NCBI GenBank assembly: GCA_025403435.1
Contig: JAJQZP010000445.1
Coordinates: forward strand, 310,001 to 374,000
Source: Artocarpus heterophyllus
Taxonomy: Eukaryota; Streptophyta; Magnoliopsida; Rosales; Moraceae
DNA: 64,000 nt
Reading direction: 5' to 3'
Each line of letters opens with the position of its first letter. The stretch's first letter is position 1. The notes under the pieces are model-generated. The model was given only the letters and a program-made list of their open reading frames with translations, was not told the DNA's origin and ran no database searches. The position numbers were made by a program, and so were the translations under genes. Shown one piece after another: positions 1 to 12,152 of the stretch.

Positions 1-501
1 GAAAAGGCCAAACGTATGGACACATGAAAAATGCCCTTAATGTACTATAATGAAAAGGCTTAATTATATGTTTGGTGGCGTGCAAAATTGTTAATTTAAA
101 GACTTCTAGATTATTAAAAGAAAGGAATTTTACACTGTAAGATCTTTTATTTTGTATCATTAATAAAACTTTATGTTTTAGTAATTGGATTAAATTTTTA
201 AACACTTAATCTATGATGACACATCTCTGTTCAACCAAGAAGCAGACAATTTTATATGCAGATTGTAGTTTTTTGGTAATTGAATGTTCTTCAGCATTTT
301 CTAGTTTTTTTATGAGATAAATATTTTAGATTTTTAAATTGTAGCTTGGTAGTTGCATGTTCTTTAGCATCTTCTGTTTTTATTATGATCGGTGTTTCGA
401 CTTCCTCATTTATCATTGAGTTGTATCTATTGGCTGAGTCATTATTGTTGATCTCTAAGTTGTATTTGTTGGTTAATTAATTATTGTTGATTTCCTTCAA
501 A

Positions 502-1136
502 ATAGCTGGTTTATGACTCTCTTCAATCTATTAGCGTTAAATTAGATGGAAAGAATTATTCTTATTGGCGCTATGTTATGAGAAATTTTCTTAAGGGTAA
601 GAAGATGTGGGGGTTATATTCTTGGAATTTTGGTAAAACTTAGTGATGAAAAGGCTGAAAAATAAGAACAATTGGATTCTTCAGACACAAATAATGCAAA
701 AATTATCACTTGGATAAACAACTCAATCGAGCATTCTATAGATACCCAATCAGTCAAGTATGAAATAACAAAAGAGGTTTGGGAATATTTACAGAGGTTG
801 TACGCTCTATCCAACTTTGCAAAACAATATCAATTAGAATTTGATATTCAAGCCCTTTGACAAAACAATATGAGTATTCGAGAGTTTTACTCTTAATTGA
901 GTCATATTTGGGACCAACTTATATTGACAGAATCTAAAGAGTTACGAGCTTTTGGACTATATATAGCTTGTCGAGAGGAACAACTATTGGTTCAATTCTT
1001 GATGCCCCTTCATGATGACTTTGAGGGACTTTGTGGATCGATTTTGCATCGTCACCCACTGCCCTTTGTTGATTCAGTTGTTAGTAAATTGCAGATTGAG
1101 AAGATACGACTTCGGTTTCAAGTAGGAAAAGGAAGC
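502..1136 (+). pseudogene. Element A gag, 5' part (broken copia capsid gene)
   Basis: Capsid-type gag of a copia element (UBN2-like). The reading includes GKNYSYW near the start, then NNAKIITWINNS, KEVWEYLQRL and NFAKQYQLEFDIQAL, and ends in EKIRLRFQVGKGS before the insertion of element B. The start codon is lost: the position that is ATG in the sister copy (19825) reads ATA here (502-504). Short frameshifts follow around 513, 610-670 and 860-896. The normal product would package element RNA in cytoplasmic virus-like particles. Here gag is cut at codon AGC (1134-1136) by element B, and continues at 8641 with the residues expected for the family, up to a degenerate zinc knuckle near 8725-8780. 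Confidence 0.85.
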
Positions 1137-2296
1137 TAAAAGATTCGCTAAGATGGGGCAAGTTCGTCGAATTTTAGTCAATTTGACAAATCTAACATAA
1201 GTCACCAATTATTGGAAAAGCACGTCGTATCATTATAGGATTTTTGTGAGCTAGCAAAGGGGACCTGATGGACCTATATAGTTCAAGCTCCTGATAATTA
1301 TGAAACAAATATCCCAGATGTACATTTCATAATTATCAACTCCAACGCTACTCCACTAAAAGCTTAGAGCTTCACTTTCGAACTATATAGAATTTTGAAG
1401 CCCATACAGCTAAGTCTCCATGACATATCATGAAGTATCATATCCACATAGGATTATCCATAATCGGCTTAAGGACAAGTTCTATCTTACCTTCCCGATT
1501 ATTTTTATCTTACGTTCCATTATCTCATCATCGGAAAACTTACCATCCAAATATAGCATACCATTCGGTTACACCTATGTATCTAAATGATTGAACGCTC
1601 TAGTTTTTCAATTACAAGATAACGTATATAAGAGGATATCACTACTCCTAAAGAGGAGCTATGGATTCCATATATATGAATAACAGGTCTACACTATCAA
1701 GAATCATGCCTCCAACATACCAGCATGCGTGCCACTATTAAAATGTGGATGTCACCCTTTGGTATATCAAAAGACATAAATTAAGACAATGAACCCACTA
1801 TTCATCTCAGGATTAAGATACAATACAAATGATTGTCTAAAGTGAATTGATTTACCGAGATAGAATTATTAATCTAAATCAATTCACTTTATGTCCTGAT
1901 CTAACACATCGTCATCTATGACAATGTGTCCATGTTTCTATTTATGTAGTCCACCTCCGATGGTCAAGACAAACCACCTCCCAATAGGGATATAGACAAC
2001 ATAACAATTTTTTCATGCATAAAGCGCCCAACTTTATTCCCTCGATTGAGGATCTTATGATTTAGATCATCACCTTAAGAATCGTGTCTTCTGCATAACC
2101 TGTCCATCATATGCCCAATTCTTAAAGGTTTAGACCGACAGTCTCAGACTATTATTTGCTTAGCATACATTCAACAAATATGAATGTAAAGAGGATTAGA
2201 TTTGATATATAAATAATAAATAAATTCTTTATTGATAAAAATGTCTCCAAAAACATATTATATTTTTACTCCTTGAGGCATACACATCTAACAATC
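1137..2296 (-). repeat. Element B 3' terminal region (LTR-like or long 3' UTR)
   Basis: Non-coding 1.16 kb downstream of the RNase H stop of element B, read on the - strand. It begins with TGTTAGATGTG directly after a purine tract (AAGTGAGAGAT), which is how a 3' LTR starts. It contains an AATAAA-like motif and a TATATA motif near 1625, and ends at 1137 beside the GAAGC duplication, with TA instead of the canonical CA. It shares no visible sequence with the palindromic end at 7622-8640. It may be the true 3' LTR of B, or 3' UTR with the LTR lost. Confidence 0.5.
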
Positions 2297-2307
2297 TCTC
2301 ACTTGGA

Positions 2308-5300
2308 TTAAGTAAGTAAATATGACAAATCTCGCATCCCTATAGCTTCCACATGCCTCTCCAAGACTCTCCCAGTAAGTGTCTTCGTGAATGGATCAGC
2401 TAAATTATCCTCTAACGAGATTTTGCACACCGTAACGTGCCCGCCCTTGATGAAGTCCTTTATCACATGATACTTTCGATCGATATGCTTACTCTTCTTG
2501 TGAAATCTAAGTTCCTTAGCATTAGCTACCGCCTTATTGTTATCACAATATAATGATACCGCTTTATCCATATCAGGAACTACCTCAAGATCCCCAAAGA
2601 ATTTGTGGAGCCATACTGCTTCTTTTGAAGCATCACTAGCTGCCACATACTCGGCCTCCATCGTTGAATCTGAAGTACAATCTTGCTTCACACTTCTCCA
2701 ACTGATGTCATCGCCGCCTAGAGTAAACACAAAACCTGAAGTCGATCTCCTAGAATCCAAACAGGATTGAAAATTCGAATCAGTATATCCTAGAGGAGTT
2801 AAGTCCTTACCCAAATATACAAGCATATACCCTCAAGTCCTTCTCAGATACTTGAAAAGATGCTTTACCACAACCTAGTGGTTTAGTCTCGAATCCGCCT
2901 AAAATCGACTTACAATTCCGATCTCATAACAAATATCCGATCATATGCAAAGCAAGGCATACATGAGACTACCCACTGTTGAAGCATAAAGCACCTTCTT
3001 CATGTATTCTCTTTCTTCTTGACTTTGGAGAGTCTTTCTTAGAAAGAGTAATTCCAGACCCAAATGGTTTCCAACCTTTCTTGGAATCCTACATTGCAAA
3101 CCTCTTAAGAATTTTTTCTATGTAGCCAGCTTATGACAAAGCTATCATTTTGTTCTTCCTATCCCAAAAAATCTAGATATCGAGAACCAAATTAGCCTCA
3201 CCTAAGTCCTTCATGTCAAATTTCTTGGTCAACCATAATTTGACCAATGACAATGCCCCAACATCATTGCCAATTAGCAAAATGTCATCTATATAGAGTA
3301 GTAGAAAAGCCACATTTCCGTCCTTAATGTGTTTGTAAACACATGGCTTATCCACATATTGTGAGAACCCATAAGTCTGGATCACTTGATCAAATCTTAT
3401 GTTCCAAGAACGGGAAGCCTACTTAAGTCTATAAATTGACTTTAGTAGCTTACAAACCTTGCCCTCCTAACCCTTGACCTTGAACCCGTCTGGTTGTTTC
3501 ATATAAATGGACTCATCAAGATAGCCATTTAGAAAAGCCGTCTTAACATCCATCTGTCAAATCTCGTAATCGAGAGCAGCAACTATGGATAAGAGAATCC
3601 GGAAGGACTTAAGCATGGCTACAGGTGAAAAGGTTTCTTCGTAATTGATTCGTTCCTTTTGCATATAACCCTTAGCTACCAGTCTAGCCTTAAAGGTTTC
3701 GACTTTTCCATCCACTCCTCTTTTCCTATTGTAGATCCACTTACACCCTATGGGTTAACGTCTAATCCTTCCACTACGCTAAGCCCCATAGGTTGTTATT
3801 CGGGTTTGTTTGGTTTTTCTACACTGATTGAAACGGTTTCATTTGAAACCTTCGGAGTGATCGAATAACCCCTTAACTCCTCAAGCACCACTTTGCTTCG
3901 AGGCTTAAAATCATCCATGTAACTCTCCTCAAGGAAAGTTGCATTAGTTGAAACTACAACTTTATTTTCCTTTGGATTATAGAAATTATCCCTTTTAGTC
4001 CTTTTTGGATATCCTACAAACACGCAAACTTCCAAACGTGCTTCCAACTTATTTGCATCCCTAAACTGGATATGAGCCGGACATCCCCATATGCAAATAT
4101 GGTTTAAGGATGTCTTCTTGCACGTCTTAGGAACCGATTTTGAAGGCACATCATTTAGAAGATAACATGCAGTTTGTAGTGCATATCCCCAAAAGGATAA
4201 AGGCCATGATGAATAACTCATCATGGACCTAACCATGTCCAACAAAGTCCTATTCCTTCTCTCTACCATGCCATTCTACTACGAAGTACCTGGCGCTGTC
4301 AATTGGGATAGAATCTCATTCTCTAATAAGTGTCCCAAGAACTCATCAGAAAGGTATTCTCTACCTCAATCAGATCGAAGTGTCTTTATGGGTCTACCCA
4401 ATTTTTTTTCACTTCAGCCCGAAACTCCCTGAACTTGTCAAAAGTTTCACTTTTGTGGTGCATTACGTAGACATACACATACCTTGAGTAATCATCAATG
4501 AAAGTGAAGAAGTACTCATACTTTCCTCGTGCTTGGATGTTCATTCACTATGCACAAGTTTTAGAACCCCTTCGGCCCTATTGCCTTAGACCTGAATGGT
4601 TTTTTGGTCATTTTGCCCTCCAAACAGGATTTATATTGAGGTATAGATTCCACCTTTAAGTGACTTAAAGGTCCATCCGTTACCGACATTTGAATCCTAT
4701 TTAGGCTAATATAACCAAAGCATAAATGCCAAAGATAAGTCTCATTAGAGTGAGAAGTCTTAAGTCTTTTAGAGTTATTATCATTTACCTCAGTGTTCAG
4801 CAGTGAGTCCATTTTAGGTTTGATAAAATATAGATTCTTTTGCATCCATTCATCGCAAATGAAAGATTTGTTTTTACGAATCACCACTTTATTATTAAAA
4901 GAAATAGAATAGGAATCTTTAAATAAGTAAGCTATAGATATCAAATTCCTTTTGAATTTAGGAACATAAAAACAATCTTGCAAAACCAAACTCCTATATT
5001 TTATCCAAAAAAAAAAAAAAGATGGGCATCTCCCACTGCTTTAGCCAACACCAAGTATTTATTGCCTATCTGAAACGTGAAGTTTTCATGAAGTAAACTT
5101 CTCGTTTTCTAGAATCCCTCCAGAGAAACACAAACATGATTACTTGCTCTAGAATCTATGACCCATGTGTCACTGGATTCCTTAACCAAACAAGTTTCTA
5201 AAACCAGAAGATTACACTTACCTCCTTGGGTAAGAAAGTCCTTGTAATTCTTCTTTATGTGCCCAAACTCTCTGTCCTTAGCCTTTTGCTTCCTTCCATT

Positions 5301-5954
5301 CCCTGGATTAGGATTGGAACTGGATGCAACCGCCAAGTCAACCTCTCCACTAGTAGGAGTTTCCTTGATCATTTTTTTGAACTCTTGTAACTATTTTATC
5401 AACTCCGTTAAGGTCACATCCTATCTATTGCTCAAATAAGCTCTAAACGGGATAAGCTCCTTTGATAGAGTCTGAAAAACCATAATCATCTATGACTCGG
5501 CATCGATATTGGCTCCATGGGTTTGAGCCTCAACAAGGTAACCCATGACCAACATTATATGCTCCTTTACAGATGTCCCCGGTTTTTGCTTACAGTTCAA
5601 AAGTTTCCAAAGTGCCCTTTTCTGCTTTGTTATGGCTTGGCCTCCAAACCTATTTTCAAGATTATCCAAGATCTGCTTTGCGGTCTCATAATCTTCAAGT
5701 TGAGCCTACAGTATGTTATTCATACTAGCCATAACATAATACCAGGCCTGATCATTAGCAACTTTCCGGCGATGATAGGCTTGGATTTGCTCATAAGTGG
5801 ATTCCTCAGTAGGTTTGGGAGGACACTGTGTGGTTAGCACAAAAGTTAGTTTCTTAAAGGATAGGGTGATATTTAGGTTCTGTTTTCAATCATTATAATT
5901 CTCTTCGGTTAATTGGTTTTTATCGAGTATCAAAGACAAAGCGTTTTTAGACAT
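2308..5954 (-). pseudogene. Element B gag-pol polyprotein (broken)
   Basis: Copia polyprotein on the - strand starting at ATG 5954 (MSKNALSLILDKNQL). gag is broken early by TGG to TGA (ENYND*). The zinc knuckle is reduced to EFGHIKKNYKDF, its cysteines lost. The protease motif reads WVIDSRAS, so DSG has become DSR. A GAG-pre-integrase segment follows (LWHLCFGYISLNRIQ, about 4740), then the integrase C-terminal part (MVERRNRTLLDMVRSM, about 4269), reverse transcriptase with LLYIDDILL (about 3300) and RNase H with TDSN, STMEAEYVAAS and YCDNN (2308-2826). Frames are separated by stops and shifts, so nothing intact is made. A functional copy would encode capsid, protease, integrase and RT/RNase H for replication in cytoplasmic particles. 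Confidence 0.88.
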
Positions 5955-7603
5955 TTTTAATTCTACAATAAGGAACCATATACCAAACATAAGCAAACAT
6001 ATCATAATAATTTAGTAAGATAACAAAATCATGTAAAAACATACAAATGTGTTTATGTGTCAAAACCTTGAAAATATCACAACCTTACAACGATAATTCC
6101 CAACTCAGAATTCAGCAAGCCACCTTGGGGAGACTTGCCAAATTCATTTAGGAACACGGATCCCCTCCTAATTAATATATATCATCTAGGACCTGTATGA
6201 TCTAGCATATATTAATAATCGTTTCTTTGACCATTAATTTTATTAACAGAGTTCCTATGGGAGGTTAATAATAAAATTAACATAAGTATATAACTATCAT
6301 TTCAATATTTTATCTAAGGCATATTATCGTCACCTTGGGGTGATCAACAATGCTAAAATACCTTATCCTTTCAGAGATCCAACCTGGTACATGATAAAGT
6401 CCCTTCCTTGGGTCGAGACCACCATGGGCTGCTTATGGACCAACGATGGATGCCGTAGGTCCTCTATTCGAAAACCTTCTCCCACTCATTCTTTTGAAAT
6501 CAAGGTTTTATTTTAAGTATATGCATGAACAATTTTAATTGAGCAGCACTCCCTATTCTATATAGCATGTTATCAATATACATGATAAATCATATTATAA
6601 TACAGACAAGCAAAACAGTCAAGCAAAGCTATGAGCAAAATAATAATAAATAACCGTAATATTATGGCTCCACCCTAAAGAATAGAAAACAAAGATTACA
6701 AGAGAATAATCAAAACATTTTATTTATTCGTCATCCTTGAATCCTCAAGCTGTATCCTTCTTCATGTAAAGCCCGTCTTCAATCCCGTATGAATCGAATA
6801 CTCTAAATTTTTGGTCATATCTAAATTTAATGTTTCTAAAAATTGTCCTAAAAATAAAATTAAAACTGCATGAGAAACTACACCTTTTCTTGAAAAAATT
6901 CCAGCTCTCAGCAGACAAGCCGATCTATCTGATCGGCCTGCCGGTCATGACCCTCGGCTTGCCGATCTTTTCAGGTCGGCCTGTCGATTATGACAATTTG
7001 GCCTACCACCATAGCCACCTGATTTCTGCCCCCAAACGGCCTGCCGAACCTCATGTCTGCCCTACTGATTTGCGACCATCGGCTTGCCGGACTTGGATGT
7101 TCGGCATGCCAACCGAGTAGAGATCACCACTTTTAGGAAAATACAATTTTTTGATGCAATTTATCAATTTTATTTTCAACAATTCAAAAACATAAAATTA
7201 AAGACTCAGGAACTACCTAGGAACGGCATCATCCATCTTTTAGATCCACTTCTAAATCCGTCTTCTTCGAATGATTATTTAATTACAAAATTTTTATAAA
7301 TTTAAAAGTAAATAATAATTCCCATATGGAGATGATAGTCCGCCATCTAATTACATGAAAAATCTAGATACATATTCTAACCTTTAAGGAACCATAACTA
7401 GTATAAATTAATTAATTAAATAATAATTTAATCAACCATAATTAATTAATAAATATTTACTACATAATCCATGACAACATATAAAAATATATAGAAACTT
7501 AGAGTGCTAACTCTCTATAAAATTAAATTCAAGCATAGGAGAGATCAAGATCACATAATTTACAAATATAGCACGATTACAAACTCGTAAATTTACGTAA
7601 AAA
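5955..7603 (-). other. Element B untranslated leader, with a GC-rich repeat patch
   Basis: The 1.65-kb leader between the primer site and gag of element B; no coding domain is seen on either strand. Most of it is AT-rich. The patch at about 6915-7110 differs sharply: it is GC-rich and holds about six variants of a CGGCCTGCCG-like unit (near 6934, 6954, 6976, 7037, 7079 and 7101), some followed by a TCATGAC or TTATGAC string. An open frame on the + strand over the patch (6830-7120) is antisense to the element and matches no family I know. Confidence 0.6.
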
Positions 7604-7619
7604 CCTGGCTCTGATACTA
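7604..7619 (-). other. Primer binding site of element B (initiator Met tRNA type)
   Basis: Read on the - strand this is TAGTATCAGAGCCAGG, one base from the plant initiator-Met primer site TGGTATCAGAGCC. It lies two to three bases inside the CA end of the LTR-like arm at 7622. This fixes the transcription sense of B and shows that the left arm of the palindrome is in LTR position. Confidence 0.8.
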
Positions 7620-7621
7620 AT

Positions 7622-8640
7622 TGTTGGAAAAATAGTACGCTGCAAAATTTTAAAATTTTTTATATTAGAGTATTTTCTAAAACATAAGTTTGACATGCTA
7701 TATGCATAAATTAACCAGATCTAACTAACTTTTATATGTTGAAGAACTCCCACAATCTGTGAAAAGAAGTAACATTCTAGAAGAGCCTCAACTAACTGGT
7801 CTTCTTTGCTATTCTGTATCCACAATTAGAGTGAGTGTGAGCTCACATGTACAGCTCTTCCACTAGACGACTCTCCTTCCAACCAATTGAGAGAACCTAA
7901 AGCTAGTGTTCGTGATTTGTAAACAAGAGCTCTCAAGGAGTTTTTAGAATCTCACCAGTAGAGTTTCACTCTTAATCTCTCAATTGATCTAAATAACTTA
8001 TCAGACTCATTCTCTATTTATAGAGATTAGGCCCAAGAGTCAATCCTTATTAGATAAGGCCTCAAAATTTGAATTAGAATCAAATTCGGATCAATATCTG
8101 ATGAGATCAGCATGTTGACTATGCGATAAAAAGATCACACGTTTTCATGTGGCTTTCATCAGATATTGATCTGAATTTAATTTTGATTGGAATTTTGAGG
8201 CCTTATCTGATAAGGACTAACTCCTAGGCCCAATCTTTATAAATAAGGAGTGAGTCTCATAAATTATTTAGATCAATTGAGAGATTAAGAGTGAAACTCT
8301 ACTGGTGAATTTCTGAAAACTCTCTAAGAGCTCTTGTTCACAAATCACGAACACTAGCTTTGGGTTCTCTCAATTGGTTGGAAGGATAATTGCCTGGTAG
8401 AAGAGCTGTATGTGTGAGCCCACACTCACTCCGATTGTGGATAGAGAATAGCAAAAAAGACCAGTTAGTTGAGGCTCTTCTGGAACATTACTTCTCTTCA
8501 CGGATTGCTGGAGTTCTTCAGCATATAAAGGTTAGTAAGATCTAGTTAATTTATGCATATAGCATGTGAAACTTATGTTTTGGAAAATACTCTGTTATAA
8601 AAAATTTTAAAATTTCGCTGCGTACTATTTTTCCAACAGA
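7622..8640. repeat. 1-kb palindrome of two head-to-head LTR-like arms
   Basis: The left arm (7622 to about 8105) and right arm (about 8157 to 8640) are reverse complements over about 484 bases with scattered mismatches; the spacer is about 51 bases. The outer ends are TGTTGGAAAAATAGTACG and its complement, giving perfect TG and CA termini. Each arm reads outward as an LTR: a TATA motif (TATAAATA, near 8025 on the - strand and 8240 on the + strand), conserved downstream sequence, and an ACTATTTTTCCAACA end. The left arm abuts the primer site of element B. The right arm abuts the GAAGC target duplication. Possible origins are an inverted LTR duplication during integration, or a second LTR inserted in the first. 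Confidence 0.85.
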
Positions 8641-11600
8641 AGCCTCCAAATGCCTACTTAATCTATTTTGGTAGTTCCCCCTAGCCATCTTCCAACCAAT
8701 AGAATCAGTGATACCAATTAGTTCAGATTGATGAATATAGTTTATATAAGCAAAAGGGTCATTGGAAAATCTCACGTCCAAAATTGTTAAACATGACACA
8801 ACCTCAACAACAAGTTTACAAGCCTCAGCAACAAATTTATAGGCCTCCACAAGCTCATATGCCTCCTATGCCCACCGCTATAGCAGCTATACCTCCACTC
8901 TACCCCTTGGAGGTTGAAGCAACATCCTCATCTAATCCCACATTTGCAGCCTTTACTAAGTAGTTGCAAAAGTGCTTTAGCTCTCAGCCACATGCTATGT
9001 CTGCCTCCTCTCCTATAGGTTTGTCATCCTTTATTTGGGTCTTAGATTCTGAAGCTTCTCATCACATGTTAGCAGATTTGTCATAATTTGTATTGTTATG
9101 TTCTAAATCTTGCGTGCCTGTTGTAACTACTGATGGCACTCCTGTGCCATTAGCAATTGTTGGTTCAATAGTTACTCCATATTTATCCCTGCATAATGTT
9201 TACCATATTTCTAAACTAAATAAACCTTCTATCTATTGGCCAACTATGTGACTCTTGTTATTTTGTTTCCTTTTCTTCCACCTTTTGTCAAGTGCAAGAT
9301 CTATATTTCCAGAAGCTAATTAGGATAGGCTATAGAGAAGGAGAACTATACATTTTGGATGAGTTGGCTGTGCCAAATGGGCAACATCAAGTGTTGATTT
9401 ATCATCCTTTCATTTGAGCCATTCATATTCTAAATTTTATTTATGGCATTCTCGTCTTGGTCATCTTCCATCATCATGTTTGAAATATTTAGCTGCTATA
9501 GGAGCTTTAGGAACCTTGGAAACTCATGATATTTTTGATTGTTGTGGTTGTAAACTGGCAAATTTTTCTGCATTGCCTTTCAATCAAAGTCTTTCTTGTA
9601 CTTTTACACCATTTGATTTAGTTCATTATGATGCATGGGAACCAGCTCCTATTGCCACAAAGGATGGGTCTCAATATTATGTTTCCTTTATAGATGATTA
9701 TACTCGTTATTGTTGGGTGTATCTTTGAAATATCATTCTGAATTCTTTAGGATTTACAATATATTTTAATCTCTTATGAAAACTTAATACTTTGCAGTTA
9801 TTAAGTATTTCAGATGTGATTTGGGCTGAGAGTACAATTCTAATCAATTTTTTGAATTGTTTAGCTTAGATGGTACTCTTTACTAAACCTCTTGTACTAA
9901 TAATTTAGAACAAAATGGTGTTGCAGAAAGAAAAAATAGGCAAATTGTTATAACTCGTTGTTCTATCTTATTATCTTCCTATGTTCCTAGTGTGTTCTAG
10001 GGGGAAGTAGTTCTTATTGCTATCCATAAAATGAATAGGATTCCTACATCTCATACCTCAGGTTTGTCATCATTTGAAAGTTTGCATGGACATGCTCTTG
10101 ATTATTCTTCTTTGCGGGTCTTTGTTTGTACTTGTTTTGCTTTGAAACCTCATTTAGAAGGTAGTAAGTTATCTTCTCATTCTGCCATTTGTGTCTTTCT
10201 TGGCTCCGAGAAGGTCAAAAAAGATATCATTGTTTTGATCCAGCTACTCAGAAATTGTATGTTTCCTACCATGTTATGTTCCTTGAGAATATGCATTTCT
10301 TCTCTATTTCTACTAGCTCCCATAATTTGAACAAGTCAAATCTCATTCACATTGATCACTTTTTTTATGACAAGATGCTATACCCTTTGATGTTCCTTGT
10401 ACTACAGACATATCTCCACATTCTACTTCTCATCACCTTGGTACTACTATTGATGCTATTGTCAATACTTGTATTTCGACTCCTAATGCTCCTTTTCTTC
10501 CTACAACTACCCAAGTACCTTTTGAGAGTATAGATCCTCCTCCTCCTCTTCCTCCTCATCATCTTTCATGCAATCTTAAGTCCACTCAACTTCTAGACTT
10601 AGTCTGATCGTGTTATTCAAGTTCCTTTGCATCCTTTTTAAACTCTATTCTTAGTCACTTTGAGCCTTCATCCTATAAAGAGGCAGTCATTGACCCCCTT
10701 TGGTAGCAAGCTATGGATGAGAAACTCATTGCTCTATATAAGACAAGGACTTGGGTTTTGGTACCTTTGCCTCCAAGTAAAATTGATATTGGTTCTCATT
10801 GGGTTTATAAAATCAAAATGAAATATGATGGATTTATTGAATAGTACAAAGCCAGATTGGTTGCTGAAGGGTGCTCTCAGCAATATGGTATGGATTATGA
10901 GGAGACTTTTGCTCCTATTGCAAAACTGACTAGTGTTCGTACCCTCATAATAGTTACATCTATTTGTCAATAGTCCATCTCTTAGATGGATAGTAAAAAT
11001 GCATTTCTAAATGGTGATATTCAAGAAGAAGTCTATAAGGTTTTGCCACATGGTGTCTCACATAACACTGGTGAAGTTTGCAGATTTAAGAAAGCTCTAT
11101 ATGCACTCAAATAAGCCCCACATGCCTGGTTTGAGAAGTTTTCCTCTATAATCTTATCTTTTGGTTTTTGACCAAGTGATTATGATTTAGCACTTTTTAC
11201 CATGTGCATTCTAGCTTGTCGTATTATCCTGTCCTTATATGTTGATGACATGATTATTACAGGCGATGATGTTGACGGGATCACGGTATTGAAGTTAGAA
11301 TTAGCTCGGCAATTTGAAATGAAAGACTTAGGTCCTTTGTGCTACTTTTTGGGGATTGAAGTAGCCTATTCTCCAAAAGGTTACCTTCTTTCCCAATCTA
11401 AGTATGTTATGACATTCTTGAGCATGCTCGTCTTTTGACACTCAGATAGTTGACAGTCCACTTGTTAATGTTAGGTACTCTTCTTCTCTTGGTACTCCTT
11501 TGTTAGATCGTCCTTTTGATTGTACCATGCCTAGATTTTGCATATGATGTTCACATTGTTAGTCAGTGTGTTGCCTCTCCAACTACTGATCACTAGGCTA

Positions 11601-12152
11601 TTGTTTTTTGTATCTTGTGGTATCAATAGGGCACTATTTTTAGAGCTTACTTTTTCCCTAGGCATCTTCTTTGGAACTCCGATGCTTATTGGGCTAGCGA
11701 TCCAGTTGATCATAAATCTGCTACAAAAATCTATGTATTTTTAGGTGATTCTCTTATTTCTTTGAAGAGTAAGAAGTAGGCCATTGTGTCTCGGTTCTCC
11801 ACCGAGACTGAGCATCATGCTATGGCCTTAACTGCCACTAAGATTGTTTGATTGTGTTGGTTACTTGCTGACATGGGTAAACTCTTTCTCATCCCATGCC
11901 TATGTATTGTGACAATAGGAGTACTATTTAGGTTGCTCACAACTCGGTCTTTCATGAGCGGAAAAAGCATATCGAGATTGATTGTCATCTCACTCGTCAT
12001 CATCTTCAACATGGCACCATCACTTTGCCTTTTGTTTCCTTTTTCATGCAAATTGCAGATTTGTTTACAAAGTCCCAATCCATTCCATGTTTCTGTTTTC
12101 TGGTTCACAAACTCTCAATGCTTCTTATAATAGCATTGTGAGTTTGAGGGGA
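8641..12152 (+). pseudogene. Element A gag 3' end and pol (broken)
   Basis: Continuation of element A after insertion B. gag resumes in frame and reaches a degenerate zinc knuckle near 8725-8780: the reading is DEYSLYKQKGHWKISRPK, so all three cysteines are changed, two of them to Tyr as TGT to TAT would give. A Gln/Pro-rich linker follows (QQQVYKPQQQIYRPP), then protease WVLDSEASHHM (DSG changed to DSE, near 9040), GAG-pre-integrase LWHSRLGHLPSS (about 9440), integrase with FIDDYTRYCWVYL (about 9690) and EQNGVAERKNR (about 9910), reverse transcriptase with FLNGD (about 11010) and [12 protein letters not shown] (about 11235), and RNase H including ETEHHAMA and YCDN (about 11800-11925). Stops and shifts are frequent. 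The reading ends about 12130, before the polypurine tract. Confidence 0.9.

Larger units (their letters stand above)
1137..8640 (-). mobile_element. Element B: rearranged Ty1-copia retrotransposon inserted in element A
   Basis: A - strand copia element inserted into the gag of element A. The bases GAAGC occur at 1132-1136 and again at 8641-8645, which is a 5-bp target duplication of the size expected for copia integrase. Order on the - strand: palindromic LTR-like end (8640-7622), primer site (7620-7604), leader (7603-5955), gag-pol (5954-2308), polypurine-like tract (about 2297-2310), 3' terminal region (2296-1137). The two ends do not match: the 5' end is a palindrome of two LTR-like arms, and I find no copy of those arms at the 3' end. 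B is therefore chimeric or rearranged. It is dead by many stops. Confidence 0.8.

Noticed and set aside
5517..5837. 106-codon open frame on the + strand
   Set aside because: Antisense shadow of element B gag, which reads on the - strand here.
8551..8850. 99-codon open frame on the - strand
   Set aside because: It crosses the border between the palindrome and element A; the real reading there is A gag on the + strand.
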